A stretch of DNA of 64,000 bases from Heterotrichella gracilis (taxonomy: Eukaryota > Sar > Xanthophyceae > Tribonematales > Xanthonemataceae). Position numbers and translations under genes: made by a program. The stretch spans positions 1 through 64,000 of the forward strand of contig JAULBX010022852.1 in NCBI GenBank assembly GCA_032358255.1, given 5' to 3'. The notes below the pieces were generated by a model. It was not told where the DNA came from. It ran no database searches and saw nothing but the letters and a program-made list of their open reading frames with translations. Shown here one piece after another: positions 1 to 11,700 of this stretch; positions within the stretch are counted from its first letter, which is position 1, and every line of letters starts with the position of its first letter.

Positions 1-171
1 CGGAAGGAGATTCTCCAGACAGCTTTTTGTGTTGGGTCAAAAACCGAGGCGCCAATGGCTGTTCCAACTTTGCTACCGTCAGTGTAAACAAATTGGGACT
101 TGTCATATCTCAGCTGTGGCGGTTGGGTGAAGGCTGCTGGCAATGGTATTGAGGGTGGAGCAGGGGGTGTT
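1..171 (-). mobile_element. LINE-type RNase H domain fragment, cut by window edge
   Basis: On the minus strand about 57 codons are open from a stop at 172-174 to the window edge. The translation contains FVYTDGSKVGTAIGASVFDP, the first-strand signature of RNase H1-like domains (aspartate followed by GS and a glycine-rich strand). The TDGSK form is the one usual in non-LTR retrotransposons that carry an RNase H domain after the reverse transcriptase. No methionine opens the frame and I see no reverse transcriptase to its right, so this is a fragment or an element interrupted at 172. It could instead be a domesticated RNase H exon; the rest lies outside the window. Confidence 0.55.
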
Positions 172-979
172 CAAACGTAATTATGCTTCATCCTTAGTCC
201 TAATATAATTTTTACAAGTGGTTATAATAACTCTGTACCATGATTTTGGAACCATATGTTGTGTAACTCAACCAACTTGGCTCCATGTTCATAAACCGTA
301 TGATACGATTACACCAGGCATGGTACCGCGGGGATGAGGTCGGGGATCGGGGATTCGATACCGGCCCGGCTATCAGAAATTTTATGTTAACGCGCTCCTC
401 GCAGTGTTGCAAACATACAAAGCAGCAAACACACTGCTGCTGCTTTCATCTCAAGCGCAGATAACCCTCCTTCGCGTTCACGCCCACCTGTCTCTTTCAC
501 GACTTCGTCCTGACCTTGTCGGCGAGCCCCACTTGACGCCAACGCATTCACACTGTATCAGCAGCAGCAGCAGGTTGCAACCTACGTCGTTGTATTGTAT
601 CCAGTGTGTTGAACCTTATAACGAAACGTTTCTAGAAGCTCAAGCCGCTGTACCGTAGCTCACAGCACTTGCACGTCTGCAGCAGAGCGCTCAGTTGCAA
701 CTGCATGCTGTGGGGGTGACCTCACTCCGCAAACCGGAACCCATCACGAGATCCTCAAGATTCAAAGGTAGGTCTTCGCCATTGCAACGCATTATTAGCT
801 TCTGTTGGTTTGTAGTGCAGCCACCTGGAGTCAGGTATCTGAATGTTTGTGTGAATAGCCAAAGCTTGCATCGTTTGGCCAAACGTGTGCACTGTGCTGC
901 AGGGCACCATCTCGTCGCTCACCAATACCAACGTGTGCCTGCAGGACTAACAACCCAAGTAATAGAGTACAGCAATACA
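172..979. other. Intergenic stretch, no supported gene
   Basis: No reading frame here resembles a known family or joins by phase to a neighbour except the first exon of the next gene at 980. A tRNA T-arm-like string (GGGGATTCGATACC) lies near 345 but no A box or cloverleaf accompanies it. The upstream part of the next gene's 5' untranslated region presumably lies near the right end. Confidence 0.4.
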
Positions 980-3900
980 ATGGCAACACGTCGGACAACA
1001 CCGCTGTTGCAAGTGCAAGTTGCAACCGCGATGTTCCTGGTGGCGTGTTTGTCCTGCTTCGCCACCAATACCACCCTTCAAGGGTTGCGCACTGTGCACC
1101 GCGTCATCTGCGGTAAGCCACTCGATGCTTGAAAGTATAACCTTGTGCACGGGATCGCATTCCATCTCCTCCTGCGTTTGTTTCGGCGCAGCTTCATGTT
1201 GCGACAACATGCATGCATGCAATGTGTCCCAATTGCACGTCGGGCATCCCTCTGCCCACGCCCACCTCCACCAACTCCACGCCAGAGATTTAAACCACGT
1301 CCATAATGCTCACAAAGTGTGCTGTATCCGTTGCGTAGGTGGTGCAGGAAGCATTGGCCGATACGGCTGTGTCACACACCCGCCCCTTGTGGGTTTCAGA
1401 AACAACACGACGATATCCCATGCCTTGGCCAACAACTTTGGAACTTGCGATCCCACGCGTGCTAACGGCACACACTGTGGTGCCATGCAACGGGTGAGTC
1501 ATCGCAAAATCCATTGCCACAATGCATGCACTTCTTAGGGTTTCTCCTAGGGTTATTGTGCACGCATGCCCAAAGAGCACTGCCCACACCACAGATCCCC
1601 CTCGTAACCTTTTTCCCTGCTTACCACTTATCCCCCCCCCCCCCCCCGCCCCTTGTACAGCCCAGAGCCACCACCCTGTCCGCCATCCATCCACTGAGCG
1701 AGGGCATCTCCCACACCTCCACCCACACCATATGCATGAACTTTGTTTTCCCCATCGAGGAGAATAGGTTCAACCCAAACCCCATTCAGGTATGTCTGAA
1801 AGGATTTTGGCCTACCATGATTCAAACTGGTCTCAAACTGACCAGGCAGTCACAAGGGCGCAGGCATGCGTTCAACCTGTGCTGTGGATCTGCTTGAGGC
1901 CCCACTAACCTCCGCATATCACCTGGGTTCTATAAACGATTGGCATTCTTACACGAATCGGCATTCTTACACAAATCGGCATTCTTATACGATCTAACCA
2001 ACCTGACTCCTCATCCCCCTCCTAAAATCTGATACTCAGTTCAACCTGGTGTCTATCTGTTGCGCAGTGCCATCGCTTCTCTAAACCCTAAACCCTAACC
2101 TGATCCCTACAGCTTCTTGGTTCAAGTCCTTTGAGCGTCTGCCATCCCCAGCATCCCCCTAACACTCCCCCGCCCCTACATGTGCAGGGCCTTTCCACCA
2201 CCCCCACCGTGCGCATATTCACCACCTCCCACAGCCAGGAAGCCCACACCACCATTACAGGAGACACCAACGCCAGCAGTGCCAAAGACACCAGCACCAG
2301 CGCTGGTGAGATTAAAGAGGCCAAGCTTGTGCAGCGAGCCAACCTCACGCAAAGCATCTACTCCCTGGCGCTGGTACCAGACAGCAGTGCTAGGGTAAGT
2401 GAATGCAGGCAACAAAACCCTACAGGGTTGGTAGATTGAGCATTGCCTGGGCTCAACAGCATGACATCACCTTTGCTTGACCATCCTTGTTACCACATCC
2501 TGCCCCGTTTCCCACGCTGAACACGTATCCATAGCCCCAACTTCAACCCCCTAAGTCCTAACCCAAACCCTAAACTTGCACACTTCCTGCTGCCCCAGTG
2601 TCCCAGAACCTAAACCTTAAACTGTGCACAAGCCCCAGCACCCTCCCACTGCCTCACACCCCTACCATCTCTTGCAGGTTGATGACGTGAGCGGACACCG
2701 CCTTGGCTCCTGCAACCAGCTGCAGGCCAGCATGTACCCGGACAACCACACCTCGCCCCCCCAGGCCCCTATGCGCAAGGGTTACGCCAGTGCAACCGCC
2801 AGAGCTGTGGGCACCATCCTCATGCGCCTGCTCGCCGCGTGCTGGGCCATTCTGTGGTGGTTTGCCAAGCGTGGGGCGACTGTGGTCAGGCTCGGCGTGC
2901 GCTTGCTCGCCAAATGTTGGGCCGCCACCTGCTGGGTCCTCGCGCGCGTGGTCAACATGTCCTGGGCCAACAGGGCCCTGGCCTTGGTCAGTGCCATGGT
3001 ATCCTGTGTGAGCATGGCCTGGGTATCCGTCATGGTCTTGATCAACATCCAGGACTCCCTGGCCTTTGCGGCGGTGCTTCTAATGTACTGGAGCTCCAAG
3101 CGCGTGGCTGCAACTGCATGGGGCTTCATGAGGGGCCTCGTGGTGCGCGCGATCGCCCAGTTCCTGGTATTGATGGGCGTGGTCAGCATCACATTGCGCG
3201 TGAGCTGGTTCTTGACATCCCTGGTCATCACGCCTGTGGGCAACATTGCGATGGCACCCCTGCGGTTGGTCTTCGCGGCGTGCGCCTGGCTGTGCATGCG
3301 GGTGGCCTTCTCGTCCTGGATCGGGATGTCCATGATCTTCTCGGGGGTAGTCAACATGTCCTGGCTATTGGTATCCTCGAGCTACAAGTGCGCAGCCAAC
3401 ATGGCCCTGGCACTCGTGCGCCTGGCTATCGTGGCCTGGGTCTGGTTGTCCTTGGCCTCCTGGGTGTGGGTGGCCTTGGCAGTGGTGCGCGTGGTGGACA
3501 TGCCATGCCTCTTCATCTGCATGGCCGCCATGTCCTGTGCCTGGATGTCCCTGGTCGTCCTGCGCGCGGTCTTCAGGCGCCTGCTTGCCATGAGCTGTGC
3601 ACTGTTGGTGTTCCGGGTTGCGGTGAGTGGACTTTTCACGAAAGCATCTGTGTCTGCATGACAACTGCCATTGATGCATTTGCATACCTGTCCATGCTTC
3701 TGAATTGTGGTGCACCATGTCATGATCAGTGATGTGGGTCATGTGCCAAAATTGCATTGAGTTCCATTCAGAGTTGTTCATGCTTGCGCATCAAATTTGG
3801 TTTGTATTGGTTGGATGTCTGTACGTATATGCAGCACCTATGTGGGGCACCACATGTTTTTCCCCGCTTTTATGGTAGTAACTGTGTTTCATTTTCGTGT

Positions 3901-4065
3901 TATGTATCTATGTATTATATATTCAATTGTGCTATGTTGCAGGCTGAACCTGACGTCTGCCAACAGGAGGCCATCAGCGCGTCACTCAAGGGGAACGTAA
4001 TCAATGACCTACAGAACCGGAAGGACAAGCTGGCGCCCGGTATACAGCTGACCGTCAGCTGCTGA
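980..4065 (+). CDS. Unrecognised secretory/membrane protein, very hydrophobic
   Basis: Six exons keep phase throughout: 980-1112, 1339-1493, 1661-1789, 2188-2394, 2678-3622, 3943-4065 (1692 nt, 563 residues). I do not recognise the family. Residues 1-30 (MATRRTTPLLQVQ then a hydrophobic run to about 28) look like a signal peptide or anchor. Exons 2-4 encode an ectodomain-like region with several N-glycosylation sequons (NNTT, NGTH, NLT, NHT) and a few cysteines. The large fifth exon encodes about 280 residues rich in A, V, L, W, M and C with scattered basic residues, resembling many membrane segments. The last 40 residues are hydrophilic. The fifth exon is oddly open in other frames and on the other strand too. 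The start at 980 was chosen because it gives the signal-like sequence and the phase matches the intron at 1113. Exons 1-2 are the least certain. Confidence 0.5.
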
Positions 4066-5303
4066 CCAGTTGCCGCACTGCGTCCTGGGTCGGCGCAGGC
4101 GCTCTCAGCCACGGGCAGGGAGGCTGTTTGGGTACAGTTGCTACTATGGACCCAAGGTGGAGAGCATAGAGCCTTTGCAGAGCGATTTTTTTTCTAGGCT
4201 GGCAGAACCCCACTTTGTTTGTATAGTTACAAGCCTTTACGAGGAATAAAGGCTTCCGTACCACCTTTTGCAAACTTTCTTCCTGCCCTTCTTGATGTTC
4301 AATGCTTTGGAGCAGGCATTGGGTTTCAATAATTGATTGATTTTTACAGGCTGAGCGTAAGCGAAGACCACTTAGTTATGAAAATTTTGAACGCCGTTAT
4401 ATAACGTTTAGTGCATAATATGAGTTTGACTGCCAGCCGCTGGCAGTGCACAACGCAACGCTTTGCGCCACTTTGGCCTGAGCATGTTTCAATACGTAAT
4501 AAATAACCCTGATAAGGTTCATTGAAATTGAAACCCGCGGGAAGTTTTCCCATTGCGGCATCTGATCATGATGCTAGCTGACAGTGTTCATTATTAATTG
4601 CTCCATTTTGTGACAGTTGGTTTCCCTAGGCTAGGCTGCAGCATCTGATCATGATACTAAGCATAAGGTTCCAAATGTGAGTCTGTTGAATTGTTGTCTC
4701 TGCCAGGTCACGGTGTAGATATCTACACTGCTGTGTTTTCAGCTTAATACTATTGTTACACGTGGTAGGTTCATAGCTAGGTCTAGATCCATTCTGGCAG
4801 TTATTATATGGTACAGTACGATAAGCTACGTGGTACATACATGTAGCCTACATGCAGTGCAGCCAGATAAGGGGGCACAAACTGGTCCGTGCCCACACAC
4901 GCCCAGGGCTAAAGTGCCACTCGTGGCCAGCAGGCGGCTCAAAACCAGGATGATACACTAGTTTACCTACTGTTAAATATGCGGAAAAAGAAGTGAAGGC
5001 CCACATCCTATTCTGTAGCTATTAGCCATGATTCTGACCAACTGGCTTGTCTACTACCTAGGTCTCTGAGCTAGTCCTTGCATTGGACCAGGCGGGAATT
5101 AATCCCCAGCATAGCAGTGTAAACCAATATATGCCCAATACATCATGTGCTGGGGAAAAAAACAAAAGTGAACAATTGTACAAAAAATGGCCAATCCGTT
5201 CCAGTACGATGGCTTTATCTCCACCTTAAGATGCCCTGCAGGAAGCTCCCCCCCTCCCCACCCCCCTCCACCCCCTCAAACGCCACCTCCACCAGCCACC
5301 CCA
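4066..5303. other. Convergent intergenic region
   Basis: This lies between the 3' ends of the hydrophobic-protein gene and the deaminase gene. AATAAA occurs at 4245-4250, about 180 bases after the upstream stop, and could be part of its 3' end. The stretch is more AT-rich than the genes around it. I see no coding potential on either strand that can be tied to a family. Confidence 0.4.
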
Positions 5304-8194
5304 CTACAGCCCCTCCGCCCGCCTGAACGCCTCAAAACACCCATCCAGCCGCGCCATCTCCTCCCCTCCCAGGAAGCAGCAGCCCACGGCTCGCTGTGCC
5401 AGCGCCAGCAGGTCGCCAGGTGTCAGCCCAGCGGCGCGCGCAGCCAGCGCATACTCTCGGCTCAGGCTGGTGCAGAACACGCCCGAGTCGTCGGTGCACA
5501 GCACGAGCGGGAAGCCTGGAGGAGATGTGGGTGTGTGTGGGTGAAACAGGTGACAAGTATGGGCGTTCCAGCTCATTGGAGGTACGTGGGTGGAATTGCA
5601 TATAAAAAACACTGGTGGTTTATCATTGTCAAGTACCATGTCATTAGCAACCACACACCTGCAGTCATAAAGGTAATCACAAGGTTGTCACCATAGCCGT
5701 CCAATGTAAAGTTACATCACATCCCCACGTCACATTCCAATGTAACTCCACACCTGCATTCCTGAAGCTGATGAAGTGGTGGTCATCATAGCTCATCACG
5801 CTCTCAGTGATCACATTGCTGCTGAGGCAAAGCTCAATGGGGATCCCCAGAGTTTCCAGTCGGGATTCCAAATCGTCGTCCAGGCAGCACATGTGGCCCA
5901 GGCGGTCGGGGCGCAGGTCAAGCATGGCATGCGTCTCCTCGGGGTTCCACACCTGCAAGGGTTTTAGGGGTTGGGCTGTTCATGCATGGATTTTAGGGTT
6001 TTAGACGTACATGGGCTGCGATTTTTCACACTACATCAAGTACCGTATGTGTGCATACACGTTGTTCGCACAACCAGTTTCAGCCTCAGCCGCTAATCAG
6101 CCGCCAACATCAAGCAATGAGCACAGAGCACGCATTTGTGCCACCACCTCTGGTGCATGCAGTGTCGGCTTGAGCCTTTGCTGTCGCATTTAAAGTTTGC
6201 ACAAGGGTTTATGCAATGGTTTGTGCACCCACCTCCGCCGCATGCGGTGTGAGCTTGAGCTCCTGCCATTGCATTAGGGTTTGCACAAGGGTCTGCCCTA
6301 GGGTTTGTGCACCCACCCACGCAGCGTGCAGTGTGAGCTTGAGCCCCTGCCATCGCACAGGGTTTGCACAAGGGTTTGCCCTAGGGTTGTGCACCCACCT
6401 CCGCCGTATGCAGCGTGAGCTTGAGCCCCTGCCGCCTCATTAGGGTTTGCAAAAGGGTCTGCCCTAGGGTTTTGGAACCCACCTCCGCCGCATGCAGCGT
6501 GAGCTTGAGCCCCAGCCGCCGCGCCTCCTCCAGGGCAGGGCGCCAGGTGGCGAAGCACCCTACTGAAGGGTTTCCAGACAGGTCGATGCCCACCACACCC
6601 TCAGACACCAGCCCTGCCGCCAGTCTGACAGTCTCCATTGCATCCTCGGTACTCTCCCGGCGGTCGATGCTCAACAGCAGGTGCACCAAGATGGCTGCAT
6701 AGGATTGTGGTGGGTTGTGTGAGGGAGGGGTTGTACTGTGGGCGGCCGGGGGCAGTGGAGGAGGGGGGCGGGAGGGGTTCGAGGAGGTAATGGGATGGCT
6801 GTAGGGTGGCTGTGGGGTGAGTGACAGGTTTATGTGAAGCTAGGTTAAGCTGCATTTGGTTCCGCGTATGTGCAAGTTGCAATGCAGGGCATGGAAAAAT
6901 GGGATGACAACAGTCCAGCCACATTTGGGTGGCGGTGGTAGGTGACAATATTCCACGATGTAGCTGGCAGGCACACACCACAATTGCTGCAATAAAAATC
7001 AAAACCACACCTTTGCTGCCTGGTTGTTGTGCGTACTCATGTATTCCCTTGAGTACGGCCTCCGTGTATGAGCGCTTGGTCATGCCATGCTCGGCTCGGT
7101 GCTACGCATGTTGAAAACGCATATCAAGATAGGCCTAATCCCCAAGCCAACGCTTGACCCTAACAAAGGCCTCTTTGTATAATGCTTGGTCAGCACAATT
7201 TAGTGCTGCACACATGGTGGCAATATTTGTGTGCACAAGAAAGCAGCACAATGGTCATGGCGACCCAATGGCGATGACCCACGGCGAGCGCCATGTCATT
7301 GAAATGCCCATGCGATAGCAAAGTCACCGGTTGTGGCACAGAGTTATGTATAGTAGCTGAAATGACCCATTTCAAGTTTCAATCAGACGCAGGAGACTTC
7401 CCAAGCTGGCGAGCAATCGTTAGGGTTCCTGTTAGGGTAATTGGCAAACCTTTGGTGTGGTGCGCAGCTCCAGGTACACGACGTTGTCATCGGCAAAGTC
7501 CTCCACCACCTCCCTTGTGATGCGCGTGATTGTTTCGTGGTCGGTGGTGATTTTGTGGATGAGGTCAAACAGCTGGAAGCACTCGGCCAGTGTGCGGGTC
7601 CCTGAGGGCACATAGGGGCTGTTGTGCTGGAGTTGAGTGCACAGTGGGTTGTATCTGAGGCTGCAATTATTCAGTGATCTGAAGAGCAAAGTGCAGTAGT
7701 GGCGTATGATAGATAGGGCACGATTTAAGAGACGACTGGCTTGAATTACGTGGTGAATGCCATCATGGTGTGAGTGACGTTGGTGCCTGACTGGGCTGAA
7801 GTGTAGGTGATAAGGGTAGTTGGACTGGGGGGATGATAGAAGTGCAGTGCATAGTAGTGGTGGGTAGCCAGAGGTTTGGTGCTCTACCTCTGTGTGTGAG
7901 CTTGTGGGCATCTTCGGCTATCAGCTCACACTCCATTGCTTTCAGTTGCGCAAGCTCCCTGTACGAGCCAGAAGCACGCAGTGCGAGTCAGGATCTTGAC
8001 AAATTGTGAGGGATGCTGACGCCTACTCCAACATCAAAAGGAGTTTATTCACCAGTCAGCCCATCTGTTTTGGTGTGTGGGTACCTGATTGTAGAGTCCC
8101 TGATCGAGCCGTTGAGATGCGCGTGCAGCTCTATTTTTGGTAGACGGCGGCAAAAAGCAAGTATGTCAGGACACAGCTCCTCCTGCTCGGTCAT
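5304..8194 (-). CDS. ADAL: N6-methyl-AMP deaminase (adenosine deaminase-like)
   Basis: Seven exons in transcription order: 8194-8085, 7958-7888, 7601-7450, 7101-7011, 6694-6483, 5952-5754, 5515-5304 (1047 nt, 348 residues, against about 355 in human ADAL). Family members deaminate N6-methyl-AMP to IMP in the cytosol, clearing methylated adenine nucleotides released from RNA. The metal-binding HAHLNGS lies at residues 24-30. Other conserved stretches are [65 protein letters not shown] and [10 protein letters not shown], so the catalytic His, Glu and Asp positions are kept. The usual GHG after DRI is GHM here. The order and wording match ADAL more closely than classical ADA. The start is the ATG giving the short N-terminus typical of ADAL. 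Intron 5 carries four extra copies of the exon 5 end. The gene is divergent from the SGR2-like gene. Confidence 0.93.
6137..6480 (-). repeat. Four tandem copies of ADAL exon 5 end with donor site
   Basis: The string GCTTGAGC recurs at 6168, 6253, 6337 and 6419 and then in the true exon at 6503, a spacing of 82-85 bases. Each unit holds about 37 bases from the end of ADAL exon 5, including the sequence across the donor (GCGGCGGAG|GT on the coding strand), and about 45 bases of intron with TTTAGGG-like words (AGGGTTTGC, CCCTAGGGTT). The copies diverge progressively away from the exon. The outermost, exon-proximal donor at 6483/6482 keeps the protein in frame with exon 6. Confidence 0.85.
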
Positions 8195-8717
8195 CGTGGT
8201 TGTGGGCAGTTTGTATTTGAAACACTTTAAATGCATGCATGGCATAATGCATGCATAGGCAGAAACTTGTGTTGAAGTACGATACGCCAAGCAAAATAAA
8301 CGGAGTGTCCGTCGTCATGGACAGCTTAACCCACTGTAGCAGCAACGTCGCGCAGCTTGCAACTTCGGTGCTTTCGGGTGACGAAGCATAAATAAGTGGG
8401 CAATTTAGCTGGGGGGTCACTCCCGCTATTTTTGGATGGTCTTATGCAGGTTACTAAGTTGCGACAAAAACTTTTACAACCTACGCTTGTGCCCACAACG
8501 AACCTATTGAGTTGCGTACTGCACACGTTATAGTGAAGTTCCGAGGCCTATTTGGGTGCAGTGTTCGCAGCGTCACTGCGGAATGTAGAGCATGTGAAGT
8601 CCAACACCAGCGCTGTTGACAGAGGGCACCTGTCAGCTAGGTAAACAGGCAAAGCAGAAAAATGATCCGCGTAAAACTGGTTGAATAGACAGCGTGCCGT
8701 GCAGCTGAAGCAGGATC
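8195..8717. promoter_or_regulatory. Shared upstream region of ADAL and SGR2-like gene
   Basis: About 520 bases separate the two divergent start codons, so both promoters must lie here or inside 5' untranslated regions. It contains two ATGCATGCAT palindromes near 8230 and 8247 and no clear TATA box. Assignment as a bidirectional promoter is inferred from gene arrangement only. Confidence 0.35.
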
Positions 8718-11700
8718 ATGGCCTCTTGGACTGAGCCAGCGCCAAACCCCAAAGAGAAGCTGCTCAGGTCTTCTTCAGTCGAGGAGCAGGAAGACCCAGA
8801 GAAGCCAGTGCCCTGGGAGTATGAAGCCCTACCTGCCAGCAGGATCAGGTGGTATTGGTACAGCAAGGCGCAGTCCCTGAAAGGTGTGGGGTGTGTTTGC
8901 CTCGTGCCTGTCAGCTTCTGTGCCCCGTCCTGCCAACCCTCACAGCACGCCTGTCACCACAGAGGTCTACACAAGCCAAGAGGTGGCCAAGGCTGGGGAG
9001 TTGAAACGCTTCTGTGACACGGACAATAGAAAGCTCGAGCTGTCTTACAGGTACACTGCACACCCTGCAAAGCATATCATTCCCCTCGTACTACTGGCTA
9101 CCTTTCGCACACCTGTGAACAGTGTCCTTGCTCCCTGTCTCTTCAAGTCTGTTCTGCTGTACCGTTGTGACTTCTTGACGTGCGGCAAAACTTTTGAGGA
9201 GCACTCGCAGCAGCACTCACGGCAGTGGATTAGTGAGGGGCGTTGTGGCTCTGTGCAGGGAGAATGCGGACGAGTACGAGTCCCTGTGGTGGAAGGAGCA
9301 GGCTGAGCTGGGCGCTGGGCCCTCCCCGGGCAAGAAGTCGAGCAGCGCTGCCAGCCTCCCAACCAGTGACAGCTGGCAGGTGGGCAGTGCACCTTGTCCA
9401 AGCAGTTGAAAGACAAGCATCACTGGCAAACCTCCTCAGAAGTACTCGGAGTGCACTATGAAAAATAGATAAACAACAAGCACTCTGCGAGGCCAGGTTC
9501 ACTCAGAATTTCATGCAATATCCACACGCACGGGGCTCACACCTGTGCCCTGTAATGGGTATCTGGGCAGTGGAACCCTTCACGCCGCACACCTCCCTCA
9601 GAGGAAAATCCCCGGTTAGGGTTTAGGGGTGTGGTGCACCAAGGGACCAAATCCCAAGGGCCCGATGTACCTCCTGTGCAGGACTTTGCCACCTGGAGCA
9701 AGGCCGCCGATGTGGGCATCACCGTGCGTGGCGGGCTATACGAGGTTGACCTGAAGCACAGGCAGATGGGTGCGTGCTACTGGCCCGAGACAGCCACACA
9801 CAGGGTGCTGCGGGGCACGTGGTTTGTGGAGTCGGGCGGGCACTGGATCCCACTCAAGGCAAGTGTGGTGTAGCAGCTTGGGATTAAGGAATAGGGTTTA
9901 GGGATTAGGTTAGGGTTTGCCCCTTGCCTCACCCGGGCACCTGATACGGGTCTGCAGTTGTGGCTCACGGAAGAATTTGGCCATATGGAACACAACACAC
10001 TGGGAGAAGATTACATACCCCTCCACAAGGAATGCATCAATCATCGGCATTTGAGTGCAAGGTGATTATCAATGGCATACCATCATATAAGGGCAAGGGT
10101 AATAAGATAATAAAAGGATGTTATTATTATTATCTTATTACCCTTGATAAGGGTGTGGAGAGGAATTAGGGCATTTCACCTCCTCCCCGCCTGCCACCCA
10201 CAGCTGCGCCATGGTGTTTCCTCAACGGACCTCCAAAACCCTGCAGGAGGGTTTGTCCGATCAGCTAGAGGAGGCGTACAAGTCCAAGATTTGGGACCGC
10301 GGCACGGAGCGGGTACAAAAGCAGACACACGGCGTGGACGGGGCGCGGGTCAGCCTGTCCTCCCCTACGACACCGGTATTGTCCCCCCCCCGCCCTTTTT
10401 CCTGGTGCTGAGGTCCTAGCTTAGGGTATGCTGGATCCACTGCCAGGCTGGTGGGCCTACCTCCTGGTGCACACCGCCTGTAGCCATGCCATGTCACTAT
10501 CATCATCATCGCCATCAGCATCATCAGCATCATCAATGAGCATCAGCATCATTGTCAGCATCATTATCATCATCCTTATCATATCATCAACATCACATGT
10601 TGTGCTAGCGCAACACATTTCACGTGGTGGCAGCATATGCAGCAGGCAATGGGGGCTGCTTTGACCCCCTTTAAATCAAGCCATGCTCGCCAATCCCCAA
10701 TTCTAAACCGATTAATGCTGGGCTCGCAACTTCAAAGGTTCATTATGCATGCTGAACCATTGATCGTGAAACCTTGCACAGGAAAGCGCAACCGATGGCA
10801 GGGCTCAATTGGGAGCCAGTGGGATGTGCGCCAGCTGGAGGCTTGTCATCCCAAACAAATTGGAATATTTCAACCTCCCCTTTCCTCTCTATATTCCACG
10901 GCAATTATGGGTCTGGCTGTGCAGGGCTTGTACGCGGTGTTTGGGACTGAGAGCGAGGTGCTGCTGTGTAGAGATTCATCGCTGGCGTGGATCACAAGGT
11001 AAGCGCCTCGAAGAATGTATTTTACCCCTTGCACGTGGTGCACCGTCTAGGTTTCCACCCCCTGCAATGGACCACCAGGCTTACACCCTGGAGTTGGCTC
11101 TGTTATATGAAAATATGACTTAAAATATAACATGTGCTCCTGTTGGTGACAGGCAGAGTAGAATCTTTGTCATCTCGTTTTGGCTGGCGCATCGATGCAC
11201 TCACTCTACCGTGTGCAGTGTGCACCTGTGTTTAGACCACTGGCATTACACCCTTGTGATGCCCATGTGGCTTGCACATGGTCAACAATATCTCCCCCAC
11301 TTACATCCACCCTCCACCCTGGGTGCAGGACCATCAGCAAGGCCAGCCCAGGTGCCAAGCTGCGGCGGGGCTATGTGGCGCCAGCCACTCCGGTAGGTAC
11401 CTTTGCATGGATGTGTGGATACACATGTGCATACATCCATCCATACACCCATACATCCATGCTATATCGTAGTAATCCTGTATCAATCATCACAAAAGTT
11501 CCGTGGAACATAGGTACGTACAGTTCTATCCTAAACCCTGATCTACACCCTACAAACGTTACCCCGCAGGCCGCCTTGGCCCATGAGTGCGACCCCAAGC
11601 AGGAAGCGGTGGACAACTACTGCGGCTCCACCCCAGTCACCCGACTGGTCCTGGTCATCCACGGCGTGGGCCAGAACCTGGCCGCAGCAAACATCGCGCA

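Noticed and set aside
695-1538. Overlapping open frames of 145 and 172 codons on the plus strand
   Set aside because: Only the part from 980 in one frame and 1339-1493 in another fit splice phases of the downstream gene; the remainder has no start context, homology or partner.
2110-2130. tRNA B-box-like GGTTCAAGTCC
   Set aside because: No A box, acceptor stem or cloverleaf can be drawn around it; it lies inside an intron.
2839-3732. A 297-codon Gly/His/Leu-rich frame overlapping the hydrophobic exon
   Set aside because: It does not join in phase with either flanking exon, whereas the hydrophobic frame joins at both ends. Kept only as a point of doubt in the findings.
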